From assembly GCF_016466415.2 (NCBI RefSeq), contig NZ_CP066771.1, positions 2,356,001-2,420,000 of the forward strand: a DNA stretch of 64,000 bases, in the 5' to 3' direction. Origin of the DNA: Ralstonia pickettii. GTDB taxonomy: Bacteria; Pseudomonadota; Gammaproteobacteria; Burkholderiales; Burkholderiaceae. Under the pieces are notes generated by a model. That model saw nothing but the letters and a program-made list of their open reading frames with translations. It made no database searches and was not told the origin of the DNA. Both the position numbers and the translations under genes were made by a program. Positions 37,622 through 46,544 of the stretch are shown here, one piece after another (position 1 is the first letter of the stretch; each line of letters opens with the position of its first letter).

Positions 37622-39136
37622 ATGGAATTCCGATCGATGTTCGCTCCGGTGCGACGAAAACGCACCGTGTTCACGATGCTCTCTCTTGCCGCGCTGGCCG
37701 CTGCCGCTGTAATTGCAGGCTGCGGTGGCTCGTCGTCCGATTCGACGCCGGTGTCGACGGCCACGCCTTCGGATGCGGCCACGGCTGACGCCAACATCCA
37801 GGCCGCATGGGTGGAAATCGGCGACAGCAACCAGGCTGTCGTGCGCGCGGTCACCAGCTATACGAACAGCGCCTCGCCCGTCGACAGCTCGGTCTGCCCA
37901 CTGCTGACGGTGGACGGCACCGCCACGCGCATGACGCTGCGTGTGGCGGCCGGCACGCCGGCTCAGCGCACCACGGCCAGTGCCGCCAGCGATTCGAAAG
38001 CTTCGTCCTTCCCTGTAAACGCGTGCGAAGCCACCGTGGCATCCACGGCAAAGGCCGCGTCGATCGGCTCGCGCGTGCTGCCCCTGCCCAAGGCCAACCC
38101 GCAGCGCGTGGTGATCCTGGCGGACACCGGCTGCCGCATGAAAAAGTCGAGCAACACGTTCCAGTCGTGTAACGACCCGCTGTCGTGGCCGTTTGCGAGC
38201 GCTGCCGCCACGGCGGCCAAGATGAACCCGGACCTCGTGCTCCACGTGGGCGACTATCACTATCGCGAAAACGCATGCCCGCCTGACGTGGCCGGCTGCC
38301 AGGGCAGCCCCTGGGGATACGGCTGGGATACGTGGCAGGCCGACCTGTTCCAGCCCGCCGCCCCGCTGATGGCTGCGGCTCCGTGGGTGCTGGTGCGCGG
38401 CAACCACGAGGAATGCGCGCGCGCCGGCCAGGGGTGGTACCGCTTCCTGGATCCACGCCCGTACTCCACCGCCCGCTCGTGCGACGACCCGGCCAACGAC
38501 ACCGCTGCTAACGCGTCGGACCCGTACGCCGTCGCCATCGGCAGCGACACGCAGGTCATCGTGTTCGATTCGGCCAAGGCCGGCACGACGGCATTGGCGA
38601 CGACCGACCCGTGGTTCCAGACCTACCAGAAGCAGTTCAGCACGGTGGGCACGCTGGCCGCCAAGCCGGGCGTGATGTCCATCTTTACCAACCACCACCC
38701 GATCCTGGGCTTCGTGCCCATCGCGGGCAGCACGCCGCTGGGCGGCAATGCGGCGCTGCTGTCGGTCATGAACAGCCTGAACGCCACGGCGTATTACCCG
38801 CCGGGCGTGCAGGTCGCGCTGCACGGCCACGTGCATGACTTCCAGGCAATCAACTTCACCAGCAACCACCCCGCGACCATCGTTGCCGGCAACGCCGGCG
38901 ATTCGCTCGACGTGGCCCTGCCCGATCCGTTCCCGGCTATCAGCCCGGCTTCGGGGGTAACGGTGGGCAGCATCTCGCACAACAACTCGTTCGGCTTCAT
39001 GGTGATGGACCGCCAGCCCGCGCCCGCCAAGGGCTGGTTGTTCAAGGCCTACACCGTAGCCGGCAAGCTGCTGACAACGTGCACGCAGAACGGCACGAGC
39101 CTGGTGTGCGACAAGACAGGCTTCGTCGCACCTTGA
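37622..39136 (+). CDS. Metallophosphoesterase lipoprotein
   Basis: A 504-residue lipoprotein has a signal with lipobox VIAGC (Cys about 35) and a Ser/Thr-rich linker. The calcineurin-like metal motifs are in order: ILADTGCR (where DxH is usual, here D-T-G), HVGDYHYR, VRGNHEEC, TNHHP and HGHVHDF. It therefore binds two metals and probably hydrolyses phosphomonoesters on the cell surface or in the periplasm. The DTG in place of DxH in motif I is unusual but found in some purple-acid-type enzymes. Its stop overlaps the next start (TTGA). Confidence 0.88.
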   Translation: MEFRSMFAPVRRKRTVFTMLSLAALAAAAVIAGCGGSSSDSTPVSTATPSDAATADANIQAAWVEIGDSNQAVVRAVTSYTNSASPVDSSVCPLLTVDGTATRMTLRVAAGTPAQRTTASAASDSKASSFPVNACEATVASTAKAASIGSRVLPLPKANPQRVVILADTGCRMKKSSNTFQSCNDPLSWPFASAAATAAKMNPDLVLHVGDYHYRENACPPDVAGCQGSPWGYGWDTWQADLFQPAAPLMAAAPWVLVRGNHEECARAGQGWYRFLDPRPYSTARSCDDPANDTAANASDPYAVAIGSDTQVIVFDSAKAGTTALATTDPWFQTYQKQFSTVGTLAAKPGVMSIFTNHHPILGFVPIAGSTPLGGNAALLSVMNSLNATAYYPPGVQVALHGHVHDFQAINFTSNHPATIVAGNAGDSLDVALPDPFPAISPASGVTVGSISHNNSFGFMVMDRQPAPAKGWLFKAYTVAGKLLTTCTQNGTSLVCDKTGFVAP

Positions 39137-40473
39137 AGCACCTGCGCACCGCGCTGTGGATTGCCGCCGCACTCTGCTCGGGTGCGGCGGCAGCTGAATC
39201 GATCGGCTTGACGCCCAGGCTGGACGCCGTGCCGCCACCTGCCGAGTCGACCGCGTTCAAGCCGGACCCGAACCTCGTCGCGCTCGGCAAGCGGGTGTTT
39301 TTCGATCCGCGCCTGTCGGAGCCGCAAGGCACGTCGTGCGCGGCGTGCCATGACCCCGGCCGCGCGTTCGCGCCGACGCTGAAGGGCGAGGCGCTACGCA
39401 TCGGCGTGCCGGCCGGCAGCCGCCCCGGGCACGTGGCGGCACGCAACGCGCCGTCGCTGCTGTATCTGCGCTACATCCCGCATCGCTATTTCTTCCAGGA
39501 CGACGACGCCAGCTTCCCGTCGCCGTTCGGTGGCTTCTTTGCCGATGGCCGCGCAGACTCCATCCCGGAACAGATTCGCGGCCCGCTGTTCAACCCGGAC
39601 GAAATGGGCAACCGATCAGCGCGCGACCTGCAGCGCAAGGTGGCCGGCACCGACCTTGGCGAGGCATTTGCAAAACAGTTCGGCGCCAATGCGGTGCATG
39701 AGCCCGAACGCCTGGTCAGCGTGCTGGGCAAGGCGCTGGAGGCCTATTTCCAGAGCGACGAGCTGGCGCCGTTCACCTCCCGCTTCGACGATTTCCTGCG
39801 CAAGCGCACGCCGCTTTCCGCCGCCGAGATGCGCGGCCTCGCCCTGTTCCGCAATCCGGACAAAGGCAACTGTGCGTCGTGCCATCTGATGGTGGAATCG
39901 TCGTCGCGGCCGGAGCGCTCGCTGTTCACGGATTTCGGCTACGACGCCATCGCCGTGCCGCGCAACCCGCTGCTGCCCGCCAACAAGGACGCACGCCACT
40001 TCGACGTCGGCCTGTGCCAGACCGCCCGGACGCTGAAATGGCCGGAGCCCGACCAGTGGTGCGGCTACTTCCGCACGGCCGGCCTGCGCAACGTGGCGGT
40101 GCGCCAGACGTTCATGCACAACGGCGTGTTCCGCACGCTGCGCGACACGGTGTCGTTTTATGCCACGCGCTCGACCGACCCCGCGCAGTGGTACCCCGGC
40201 GGCAAGCGCTTCAACGATGTGCCGGCCAAGTACCAGGGCAACATCAACGTGAATGCCGTGCCGATGAACCGCCGCCCCGGCACCACGCCTGCGCTGACGG
40301 AAGACGAAATTGACGACATCGTTGCATTCCTGCGCACGCTCACCGATGCGCGGTATGTGGCGCTGATGCCCGATCCGGCTGCCGACAAGGCGCGCTCCGC
40401 GCATGCGCCAAAGGTGGCCGCGAAGACGGTCGCCCTCGAACGTCAGCCTCCCGCGGGCACCAACACGCGGTAA
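39133..40473 (+). CDS. Periplasmic di-heme cytochrome c peroxidase / MauG-like protein
   Basis: From a TTG at 39133 the protein has 446 residues and a clean signal peptide (MKHLRTALWIAAALCSGAAA). Two CXXCH heme sites are visible: TSCAACHDPG (about residue 70) and GNCASCHLM (about 255), in the CCP/MauG pattern with the LGKRVFFDPRLS lead-in. It may reduce peroxide or oxidise a protein substrate. The TTG overlaps the phosphoesterase stop, suggesting translational coupling; an ATG 18 codons earlier would spoil the signal peptide. The C-terminal ~40 residues are Ala-rich and variable. Confidence 0.9.
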   Translation: MKHLRTALWIAAALCSGAAAAESIGLTPRLDAVPPPAESTAFKPDPNLVALGKRVFFDPRLSEPQGTSCAACHDPGRAFAPTLKGEALRIGVPAGSRPGHVAARNAPSLLYLRYIPHRYFFQDDDASFPSPFGGFFADGRADSIPEQIRGPLFNPDEMGNRSARDLQRKVAGTDLGEAFAKQFGANAVHEPERLVSVLGKALEAYFQSDELAPFTSRFDDFLRKRTPLSAAEMRGLALFRNPDKGNCASCHLMVESSSRPERSLFTDFGYDAIAVPRNPLLPANKDARHFDVGLCQTARTLKWPEPDQWCGYFRTAGLRNVAVRQTFMHNGVFRTLRDTVSFYATRSTDPAQWYPGGKRFNDVPAKYQGNINVNAVPMNRRPGTTPALTEDEIDDIVAFLRTLTDARYVALMPDPAADKARSAHAPKVAAKTVALERQPPAGTNTR

Positions 40474-40563
40474 CAACTTCGTCGCACAGCCCGCCGCCGT
40501 TTCATTGACGGCGGCTGGCCGAGTGCCGATCATGGAGCGTTTCTTTTCTGATCCGTTCGCGCC

Positions 40564-41025
40564 ATGACCACCCTGTCCCGCCTCTTTGCCGCTCTGTCGC
40601 TGGCCGTTGCCGCCACCGGAGCCCTCGCCCAGACACCCGCCGCGCCCACCGCCCCGAATACCGGCCTGCCCGTGGTCGACCTGACCATCGGCATGTACAA
40701 GGTCAAGGCCGAGGTGGCGGCCACCCCGCAAACGCGCGAGACCGGCCTGATGTTCCGCAAGACCATGCCCGATACCGCAGGCATGCTGTTCGTGTTCGAT
40801 GAATCCGCCGGCCACTGCTTCTGGATGAAGAACACCGACCTGCCGCTGTCCATCGCCTTCATCACCGACGACGGCACCATCTCCGACATTGCCGAGATGA
40901 AGCCGCAGACCGAAGACAACCACTGCCCCACCCGGGCCGGCAGCTACGCGCTGGAAATGAACAAGGGCTGGTTTGCACGCAAGGGCGTCAAGCCCGGCAT
41001 GAAGGTAGGCGGGCTGCCGCGCTAA
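40564..41025 (+). CDS. Exported DUF192-domain protein
   Basis: A 153-residue protein has a signal peptide (about residues 1-22, ending ALAQ) and one DUF192 domain: VAATPQTRETGLMFRKTMPDTAGMLFVF, FWMKNTDLPLSIAFI, and YALEMNKGWFARKGVKPG. DUF192 proteins are small beta-barrels of unknown function. It lies 90 nt after the peroxidase gene on the same strand. Confidence 0.88.
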   Translation: MTTLSRLFAALSLAVAATGALAQTPAAPTAPNTGLPVVDLTIGMYKVKAEVAATPQTRETGLMFRKTMPDTAGMLFVFDESAGHCFWMKNTDLPLSIAFITDDGTISDIAEMKPQTEDNHCPTRAGSYALEMNKGWFARKGVKPGMKVGGLPR

Positions 41026-41063
41026 GGCCCACGCCCATACAACAACAGAGAGGAGACCGCCGC

Positions 41064-42023
41064 ATGCACGCCTTCGACAACAACCGTCGCCGCTGGATGC
41101 AGCAGGCCGGCGCGCTGGCCGCGGGTGCGGCGTCCGCCGGTTTGCCGCTGCATGCCCTGGCCGCCGATGCGCCCAAGAAGGGCACGCGGTTGATCCTGCT
41201 GGGCACGGCAGGCGGGCCCACGCCCAAGAAGAATCGCTCGGCGCCGGCACAGGTGATCGTCATCAACGGCGTGTCGTACGTGGTCGATTGCGGCAACGGT
41301 GTCGCACGCCAGTATGTGACGGCGGGCCTCAAGCTCAAGGACATCCGCCACGTCTTCCTCACGCATCAGCACTCCGACCACAACGCCGATTACGGCACGC
41401 TGATGCTGCTGGCGTGGGCCACCGACCTGACCGGCCCCGTTGACGCCTGGGGCCCGCCCCCGCTGGCCGCCATGACGACCAAGTTCCTGGAGCTGTACGA
41501 CTACGACATCCGCACCCGCATTGCCGATGAGGGCCGTCCGCCGCTGGCGCCGATGATTCATCCGCACGAAATCAGCGAAGGCGGGCTGGTCATGCAGGAC
41601 GCCAACGTGAAGGTAACGAGCGCGCTGGTCAAGCACCCGCCAGTGTCGCCGGCATTTGCGTTTCGCTTTGATTCGGCAGACCGGTCCATCGTCATCTCCG
41701 GCGATACGGCACCGAGCGAAAACCTCGTGCGCCTGGCGTACGGCGCCGATGTGCTCGTTCATGAGGTGATGCACCTGCCGTCGCTCGACAAGCTGCTGTC
41801 CACCGAGCCGAACGCCAAGACGCTGCGCGAGCATCTGCTGGCGAGCCACACCTCCACCGATGAGGTCGGCCGCATCGCCACCGAGGCCAAGGTGAAGACG
41901 CTGGTGCTGTCGCACTTCGTGCCCGGCGGGTACCCGTATCTGGAAGATTCAGTCTGGCTCGATGCCGTACGCCCGCACTTCAAGGGCGAGATCATCGTCG
42001 GGCACGATCTGCAGGAAATTTAA
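41064..42023 (+). CDS. Tat-exported metallo-beta-lactamase-fold hydrolase
   Basis: A 319-residue protein begins with a twin-arginine-like signal (NRRRWMQQAGALAAGAASAG, residues about 7-26). The MBL metal motif is HQHSDHNAD (HxHxDH), with SGDTAPSENL and HFVPGG further on. Substrates of the family range from lactones to phosphodiesters; none can be named. GAGAGGAG lies 8-9 nt before the ATG. It converges on the next gene with a 4-bp overlap of stops. Confidence 0.88.
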   Translation: MHAFDNNRRRWMQQAGALAAGAASAGLPLHALAADAPKKGTRLILLGTAGGPTPKKNRSAPAQVIVINGVSYVVDCGNGVARQYVTAGLKLKDIRHVFLTHQHSDHNADYGTLMLLAWATDLTGPVDAWGPPPLAAMTTKFLELYDYDIRTRIADEGRPPLAPMIHPHEISEGGLVMQDANVKVTSALVKHPPVSPAFAFRFDSADRSIVISGDTAPSENLVRLAYGADVLVHEVMHLPSLDKLLSTEPNAKTLREHLLASHTSTDEVGRIATEAKVKTLVLSHFVPGGYPYLEDSVWLDAVRPHFKGEIIVGHDLQEI

Positions 42024-42487
42024 GGCCGGCCGCTGGTGGCTTCGCTGCAATCGCGGTAGAGCTGATTGCGGCCGCCGGGCAGGGTCTCGTCGGTGAGGAA
42101 GCCGGTGGGGCCCTTCGTCCACCACACATATTGGCCCGACGCATAGCGCGCACCCGAAGCGGCCATCACGTTGGCAAAGACCAGCGTCTTGCCGTTGAGC
42201 GGCATGGCGGCCAGCGGGGTGTCGCCCACCGTCATGTATTTCACGAGCAGTGTCTTGCCGCCTTCGCACGTGTAGCGCACGTCGTGCGGGTCCTTGATCG
42301 GCAACGCCGAATACGCACGCGCCTGATCGATGGCCTTGTTGAGACCGGCCTTGGCAAAGTCGAGAGCCGTGTTCAGATCGTCGGACGACATGCCGGGCAC
42401 CGGCGATTGCTGGGCGGTGGCGACGCCGCTGAAGACGCCGGCGCCCAGCGCCAGCCCGAACATCACTGCAGTTGCGAAACGACGCAT
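42020..42487 (-). CDS. Exported MliC-like (C-type lysozyme inhibitor) protein
   Basis: A 155-residue protein has a signal peptide (MRRFATAVMFGLALGAGVFSG...ATAQ). The mature part has the MliC pattern: VRYTCEGGKTLLVKY, LNGKTLVF, AASGARYASGQYVWWTKGPTGFLTDE, with the Cys, Ser-Gly-Ala-Arg-Tyr and Trp-Lys-Gly marks and a second Cys near the end. MliC proteins bind the active site of C-type lysozyme through the SG(A)xY loop. The first 40 mature residues (SSDDLNTALDFAKAGLNKAI) are an extra helical part. Confidence 0.75.
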   Translation of the reverse strand: MRRFATAVMFGLALGAGVFSGVATAQQSPVPGMSSDDLNTALDFAKAGLNKAIDQARAYSALPIKDPHDVRYTCEGGKTLLVKYMTVGDTPLAAMPLNGKTLVFANVMAASGARYASGQYVWWTKGPTGFLTDETLPGGRNQLYRDCSEATSGRP

Positions 42488-42521
42488 GGATCCGTCTCCT
42501 GAAAATGGTCAGCGAAACCGG

Positions 42522-43487
42522 TTAGTCTGCTGCGTCGCTGTCAGGTTCGGTGGGCTTGAGCACAAATGCGGTCGGCTCGACGCGCTGTGGAAGTTCATCG
42601 GACAACGCACGTGCGGCTTCGGCAAAGCACTGCACGAGGCTATCCGCCAACGATGACGGCGCATGATGCTCGGCACGCATGGCGCGCACATCGAATGTCT
42701 GCGCGGGCTCCAGCGCGAACAGCGCGATGCGCTCCATGCTGCCGGTGGCGGCTGTGAACTGATCGAGCATCGTCACGCCGAGCGACTCCTCCACCAGCGA
42801 ACGCGCCAACGAATACGTCTGCACTTCCAACGTCGACTGCGGCGCCAGCCCGCCGCGCGCCAGCGTCTGCCCGACCAGCGAGCCAAGCGAGATCTGGTCT
42901 TCCAGTCCGATGAACGGCTTCTCGGCAAGGAGCTTATGCAGCGCGCGGCCGTCCGTCTTGCCGCCCACCCAGGCGCGCGGCGCGGCCAGGAGGATGCGAC
43001 CCTGGGCGACCGGCGTGGTGCTGATGGCCGGATGCACGGGCGGCGCAAAGGCAAAACCGACGTCGATGTCCTGTGAAAGCAACCCCTGCACGATCTCGGC
43101 CGTGTGATGCGTGAACACGCGCACCAGCGTATCGGGATGGCGCTGCGAGAAACGCCGCACGGCAGGCGCGAGGATGCTTGGGGCCAGGCTGGGCGTTGCC
43201 GCCACGCGCAAGCGCCCGGCGCCCTTGTGACGCAGATTGGCCGACACGCGCCGCACGCGCTCGACCTCCTGGTACAACCGCTCGACTTCGCTGAACAGCT
43301 CGAACGCCTCCGCGGTGGGCTGCAGGCGGCCCTTGGTGCGGTCAAACAGGCGGAAGCCGAGTTGCAGCTCGGTGTGCTGCAGCACACGCGTCACCACGGG
43401 CTGCGACACGTTCAGCATGCGCGCCGCCTCGCTGACGGTCCCGACCAGCATCACGGCGCGGAAGACTTCGATCTGGCGCAAACGCAT
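42522..43487 (-). CDS. LysR-family transcriptional regulator
   Basis: A 321-residue regulator with the N-terminal winged helix MRLRQIEVFRAVMLVGTVSEAARMLNVSQPVVTRVL (residues about 1-35) and a periplasmic-binding-type effector domain (VAATPSLAPSILAPAVRRFSQRHPD...). The C terminus extends about 25 residues beyond usual. The ligand and targets are unknown; it lies between the MliC-like gene and a second LysR gene on the same strand. Confidence 0.93.
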   Translation of the reverse strand: MRLRQIEVFRAVMLVGTVSEAARMLNVSQPVVTRVLQHTELQLGFRLFDRTKGRLQPTAEAFELFSEVERLYQEVERVRRVSANLRHKGAGRLRVAATPSLAPSILAPAVRRFSQRHPDTLVRVFTHHTAEIVQGLLSQDIDVGFAFAPPVHPAISTTPVAQGRILLAAPRAWVGGKTDGRALHKLLAEKPFIGLEDQISLGSLVGQTLARGGLAPQSTLEVQTYSLARSLVEESLGVTMLDQFTAATGSMERIALFALEPAQTFDVRAMRAEHHAPSSLADSLVQCFAEAARALSDELPQRVEPTAFVLKPTEPDSDAAD

Positions 43488-43551
43488 GGCCGCCGGTCCT
43501 CACAATCCGAATAGGGAAGCGCCGATTGTGACATCCGGCGCCGGTCTTCGG

Positions 43552-44469
43552 CTAGGCGGGTGCAGGTGTGGCGGAAGCGCCCTCTGCTTCCAGCGCATCC
43601 AGAAACACGCGCACCTTGCGCGGCACCAGCTTGCGAGCCGGCATCAGCGCGTAGACGCGCAGCGCGGTCAGCTCGAAATCGGGCAGCACACGCACGAGCC
43701 GGCCGGCTGCGACTTCGGTATCGCCCACGGAGCGCGCCATGCGAGCCACGCCCAGGCCGCGCACGGCGGCGCGGGCGCGCATTTCGGCATTCAACGTCTG
43801 TAGGCGTGGCTGGATGGGGACTTCGATGGGTTCGACGGCGGGCTCACCAACGGGGCGGAAGGCCCAACTCGCGTCGTCAGGCCCGGAGAGGCAGGGCCAG
43901 CCGGCCAAGTCGGCGGGCGTCTTGAGCGGGGGGCGTTCCGCCAGCAAGGTCGGCGACGCATACAAACCGCGCGGGATCAGCACCACGCGGCGCGCCACCA
44001 GCGAGGAATCCGGCAACACCTGGTCAACCATGACGAAGACGATGTCGTAGCCGCTGGCGAGCAGGTCTGGCTGTTCCCACGAGATGTGCACCTGGATTTG
44101 CAGATGCGGATATTTCTCCAGCGTGCGGCACACGGGTTCGGTCAGGTGCTGCGCACCGACTTCGTACGGCGCAGCGATACGCAGCGTGCCGGCCACGGTC
44201 TCGCTGGCCGCGGTGGTGTCGGCGTGCACTTCGCGCAGGCGCTCGAACAGCGGCGCGATGTCGTCGTAGAAGTGCGAGCCCGCTTCGGTCAGCCGCAACT
44301 GTCGCGTGGTACGGGTCATGAGCCGCACGCCCAGCCCGGCTTCCAGCCGTGATACGGCGGCGCTGGCGGTCGATTTGGGGATGCCCAACGCCTCGGCGGC
44401 GGCGGTGAAGCTGCCGGCCTCCACCACGCGGCAGAAGGTTTCCCAATCGTTCCACTCCATTGTTCGCAT
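43552..44469 (-). CDS. LysR-family transcriptional regulator, divergent from an MFS transporter
   Basis: A 305-residue LysR protein: helix-turn-helix WNDWETFCRVVEAGSFTAAAEALGIPKSTASAAVSRLEAGLG, then the CrgA/YafC-type effector domain (GTLRIAAPYEVGAQHLTEPV). ATG at 44467-44469 or three codons later. It is divergent from the MFS gene at 44534, across 64 nt, so it probably controls that transporter and itself. Confidence 0.93.
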   Translation of the reverse strand: MRTMEWNDWETFCRVVEAGSFTAAAEALGIPKSTASAAVSRLEAGLGVRLMTRTTRQLRLTEAGSHFYDDIAPLFERLREVHADTTAASETVAGTLRIAAPYEVGAQHLTEPVCRTLEKYPHLQIQVHISWEQPDLLASGYDIVFVMVDQVLPDSSLVARRVVLIPRGLYASPTLLAERPPLKTPADLAGWPCLSGPDDASWAFRPVGEPAVEPIEVPIQPRLQTLNAEMRARAAVRGLGVARMARSVGDTEVAAGRLVRVLPDFELTALRVYALMPARKLVPRKVRVFLDALEAEGASATPAPA

Positions 44470-44533
44470 GACTGGACAGTGTTCCTAGAGTTGGCCGTTT
44501 ATCCGGCTGGCGGGCAAGTTTAAGCTCGGGCAC

Positions 44534-46090
44534 ATGTCGCTGCAAATCCTCAAACCCGCGTCCCTGCGGGCGTTTCCCCACTTTTCTTCGGCGCGCGTCC
44601 ACGCTTTTGGGCTGGCGATGGGCCTGTCCACGGGTCTCGATTTTGTCTCGTCGCAGATGTTCGCCGTGGCGGGCCAGCACATCCAGGGCGGTGTTCATGC
44701 GAGCCCCGAGGCGTATCTATACGCCGTCACAGCGTATGCGGTGGCGGCCGTGGTCGCCAACCTCGCCATCGGCCGCATTGCCGCGCACGTGGGCTACCGG
44801 ATGTATTCGCTGGCGGGCATCGTGCTGTTCGCCATCGGCTGCGTGGTGTGCGCCGAGTCCAACAACATCGGCGAGCTCGTCATCGGACGGACTATCCAGG
44901 GCCTGGGTGCGGGCGGCCTGTTTTCGGCGTCGCGCATCCTGGTGCAACTCGCGGCCGAGCCCGACGAACGCATTCCGCCGATGCTGATGTTCAGTGTCGG
45001 CCTGTTCGGGCTGACCACGATTGCACCGTGGATCTGCGCCGAAGTGCTGGAATACAGCGAGTGGCGCGTGATCTTCTGGATCGAACTGGCGCTCGCCGGC
45101 GCGGCATGGATGGCGGTGTTCTTCCTGCCGCCCGAACACCATCAACCGCGCACACGCGCTGCACGCCGCCCCGATGCAGCGCCGCCGCAACAAAGCCAAT
45201 GGGATTGGATTGGCGTGGGTGCGATGGCCATCGGCGCGCTGTCGTTCCTGATGGGCCTGTCAGAGCTGCGCTACAACCGGCTGACGGCCTCGCCTTTGAT
45301 TCCGCTGCTGTTGCTGGGCGGCACGGCTTCTTTGCTGCTGGCCATCCACCGCCTGCGCACGCACCCAGACCCGTGGCTCGATCTCTCGCGGCTGAACGGC
45401 CGCCGCTACCTGTGGGGCATTGGTTTCTACGGCATCTATTACTTGATGAGCGGGTACTGGTCGTACCTCTTTCCGGCGGTATCGCAAGGCGGCCTGGGTT
45501 TTACGTTCCGCACGACCACGCTGTTCCTGATGATCAGCGGGGCAGTGTCGACCGTGGTAGCCGTCGCCATGACCGCCTGGTTGCCGTTCTTCTTCCGCAA
45601 GCGGCGCTTCATCGCCATCGGCTTTGCCGTGTACGCGGCAGCGGCGCTGCTGCTGGCAACAAGCCTGATGCCGGGCGCGCCGGACTACGCGTTCTTCCCC
45701 GTGTCGATTCTGGAAGGCATCACGCCGGGCGCGGTGATGATCCAGGTCGCGATGATGACCTACCTCGATCTCGACCGCGAAGACTTCGCGCACGGCTATC
45801 AGATGAAGAACATCGCGCGCCAGTTTGCGACGGCGGTGGGCACGGGGCTGGCGGCGGTGTCGCTGCAGACGCAGCAGGCGGAATCGCGCTCGCTCATCGT
45901 GGCGCACGTCACACGGTTCACCTCTGACCTGCAAGCCGCCAACCCGCTCACGCCCGAGCGGTTGGCAAGCCTCTCTGCCGAGATTGATCGGCAAGCGACG
46001 CTGTTGGCGGGCACGCAACTCTTCAGCTGGTTTGCCGTGGCGTGCAGTGTGTTTGCCGTACTCGTGTTGGTGCAGCGCTCGTTGCGCTGA
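44534..46090 (+). CDS. MFS multidrug-type transporter
   Basis: A 518-residue membrane protein with 12-14 hydrophobic segments. MFS marks are the loop after helix 2 (AIGRIAAHVGYRMYS) and the helix-4 segment IGRTIQGLGAGGLFSASRI, which resembles the DHA2/EmrB drug-proton antiporters. A hydrophilic loop (about residues 200-220, HHQPRTRAARRPDAAPPQQS) is in the middle. The substrate is unknown; control by the divergent LysR protein is likely. Confidence 0.9.
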   Translation: MSLQILKPASLRAFPHFSSARVHAFGLAMGLSTGLDFVSSQMFAVAGQHIQGGVHASPEAYLYAVTAYAVAAVVANLAIGRIAAHVGYRMYSLAGIVLFAIGCVVCAESNNIGELVIGRTIQGLGAGGLFSASRILVQLAAEPDERIPPMLMFSVGLFGLTTIAPWICAEVLEYSEWRVIFWIELALAGAAWMAVFFLPPEHHQPRTRAARRPDAAPPQQSQWDWIGVGAMAIGALSFLMGLSELRYNRLTASPLIPLLLLGGTASLLLAIHRLRTHPDPWLDLSRLNGRRYLWGIGFYGIYYLMSGYWSYLFPAVSQGGLGFTFRTTTLFLMISGAVSTVVAVAMTAWLPFFFRKRRFIAIGFAVYAAAALLLATSLMPGAPDYAFFPVSILEGITPGAVMIQVAMMTYLDLDREDFAHGYQMKNIARQFATAVGTGLAAVSLQTQQAESRSLIVAHVTRFTSDLQAANPLTPERLASLSAEIDRQATLLAGTQLFSWFAVACSVFAVLVLVQRSLR

Positions 46091-46099
46091 ACCCGCGCA

Positions 46100-46510
46100 C
46101 TACGACTTCTGCAACGCGTACCGCCCGGCCCCCGTCACGGCAAGCAATAGTAGCCCGCCCATGATGCTGAGGTTCTTGTAGAACTGAACCATATTGGCGG
46201 TCTGCATGGCGCCTTCGACGTTCCAGAACGTATGGGCGATCAGCGCAGTGCCCAGCACGAAAAGCGCCATCAACAGCGCCAGCGGCCGGGTCCAGAAGCC
46301 GATCAACAGGGCAATCCCCACGCCAAATTCCATGACGACTGCGATGGCGGCCGCCACCATGGGCATGGGCGCACCGACCGTCCCCATGTAGCCGACGGTG
46401 CCCTGGAAGCCGGTCAGCTTGCCCCAGCCGGAAATCACGAACAGCAACATCATCAGCACGCGACCGAGCAAGATCAACTCGTCGCGCCAGCGTTGAATGA
46501 ATGCGTCCAT
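46100..46510 (-). CDS. DoxX-family membrane protein
   Basis: A 136-residue protein with four hydrophobic segments and the DoxX pattern ILLGRVLMMLLFVISGWGKLTGF near the start, then FGVGIALLIGFWTRPLALLMALF. Function of most DoxX proteins is unclear; some act in redox stress. The start is ATG 46510 with GGAGG about 7 nt upstream; the frame is open 24 codons further without support. It lies next to a LysR gene on the same strand. Confidence 0.9.
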   Translation of the reverse strand: MDAFIQRWRDELILLGRVLMMLLFVISGWGKLTGFQGTVGYMGTVGAPMPMVAAAIAVVMEFGVGIALLIGFWTRPLALLMALFVLGTALIAHTFWNVEGAMQTANMVQFYKNLSIMGGLLLLAVTGAGRYALQKS

Positions 46511-46544
46511 AGCAGCCTCCGGAGCCGGTCTTGGTGCTTCAAGT

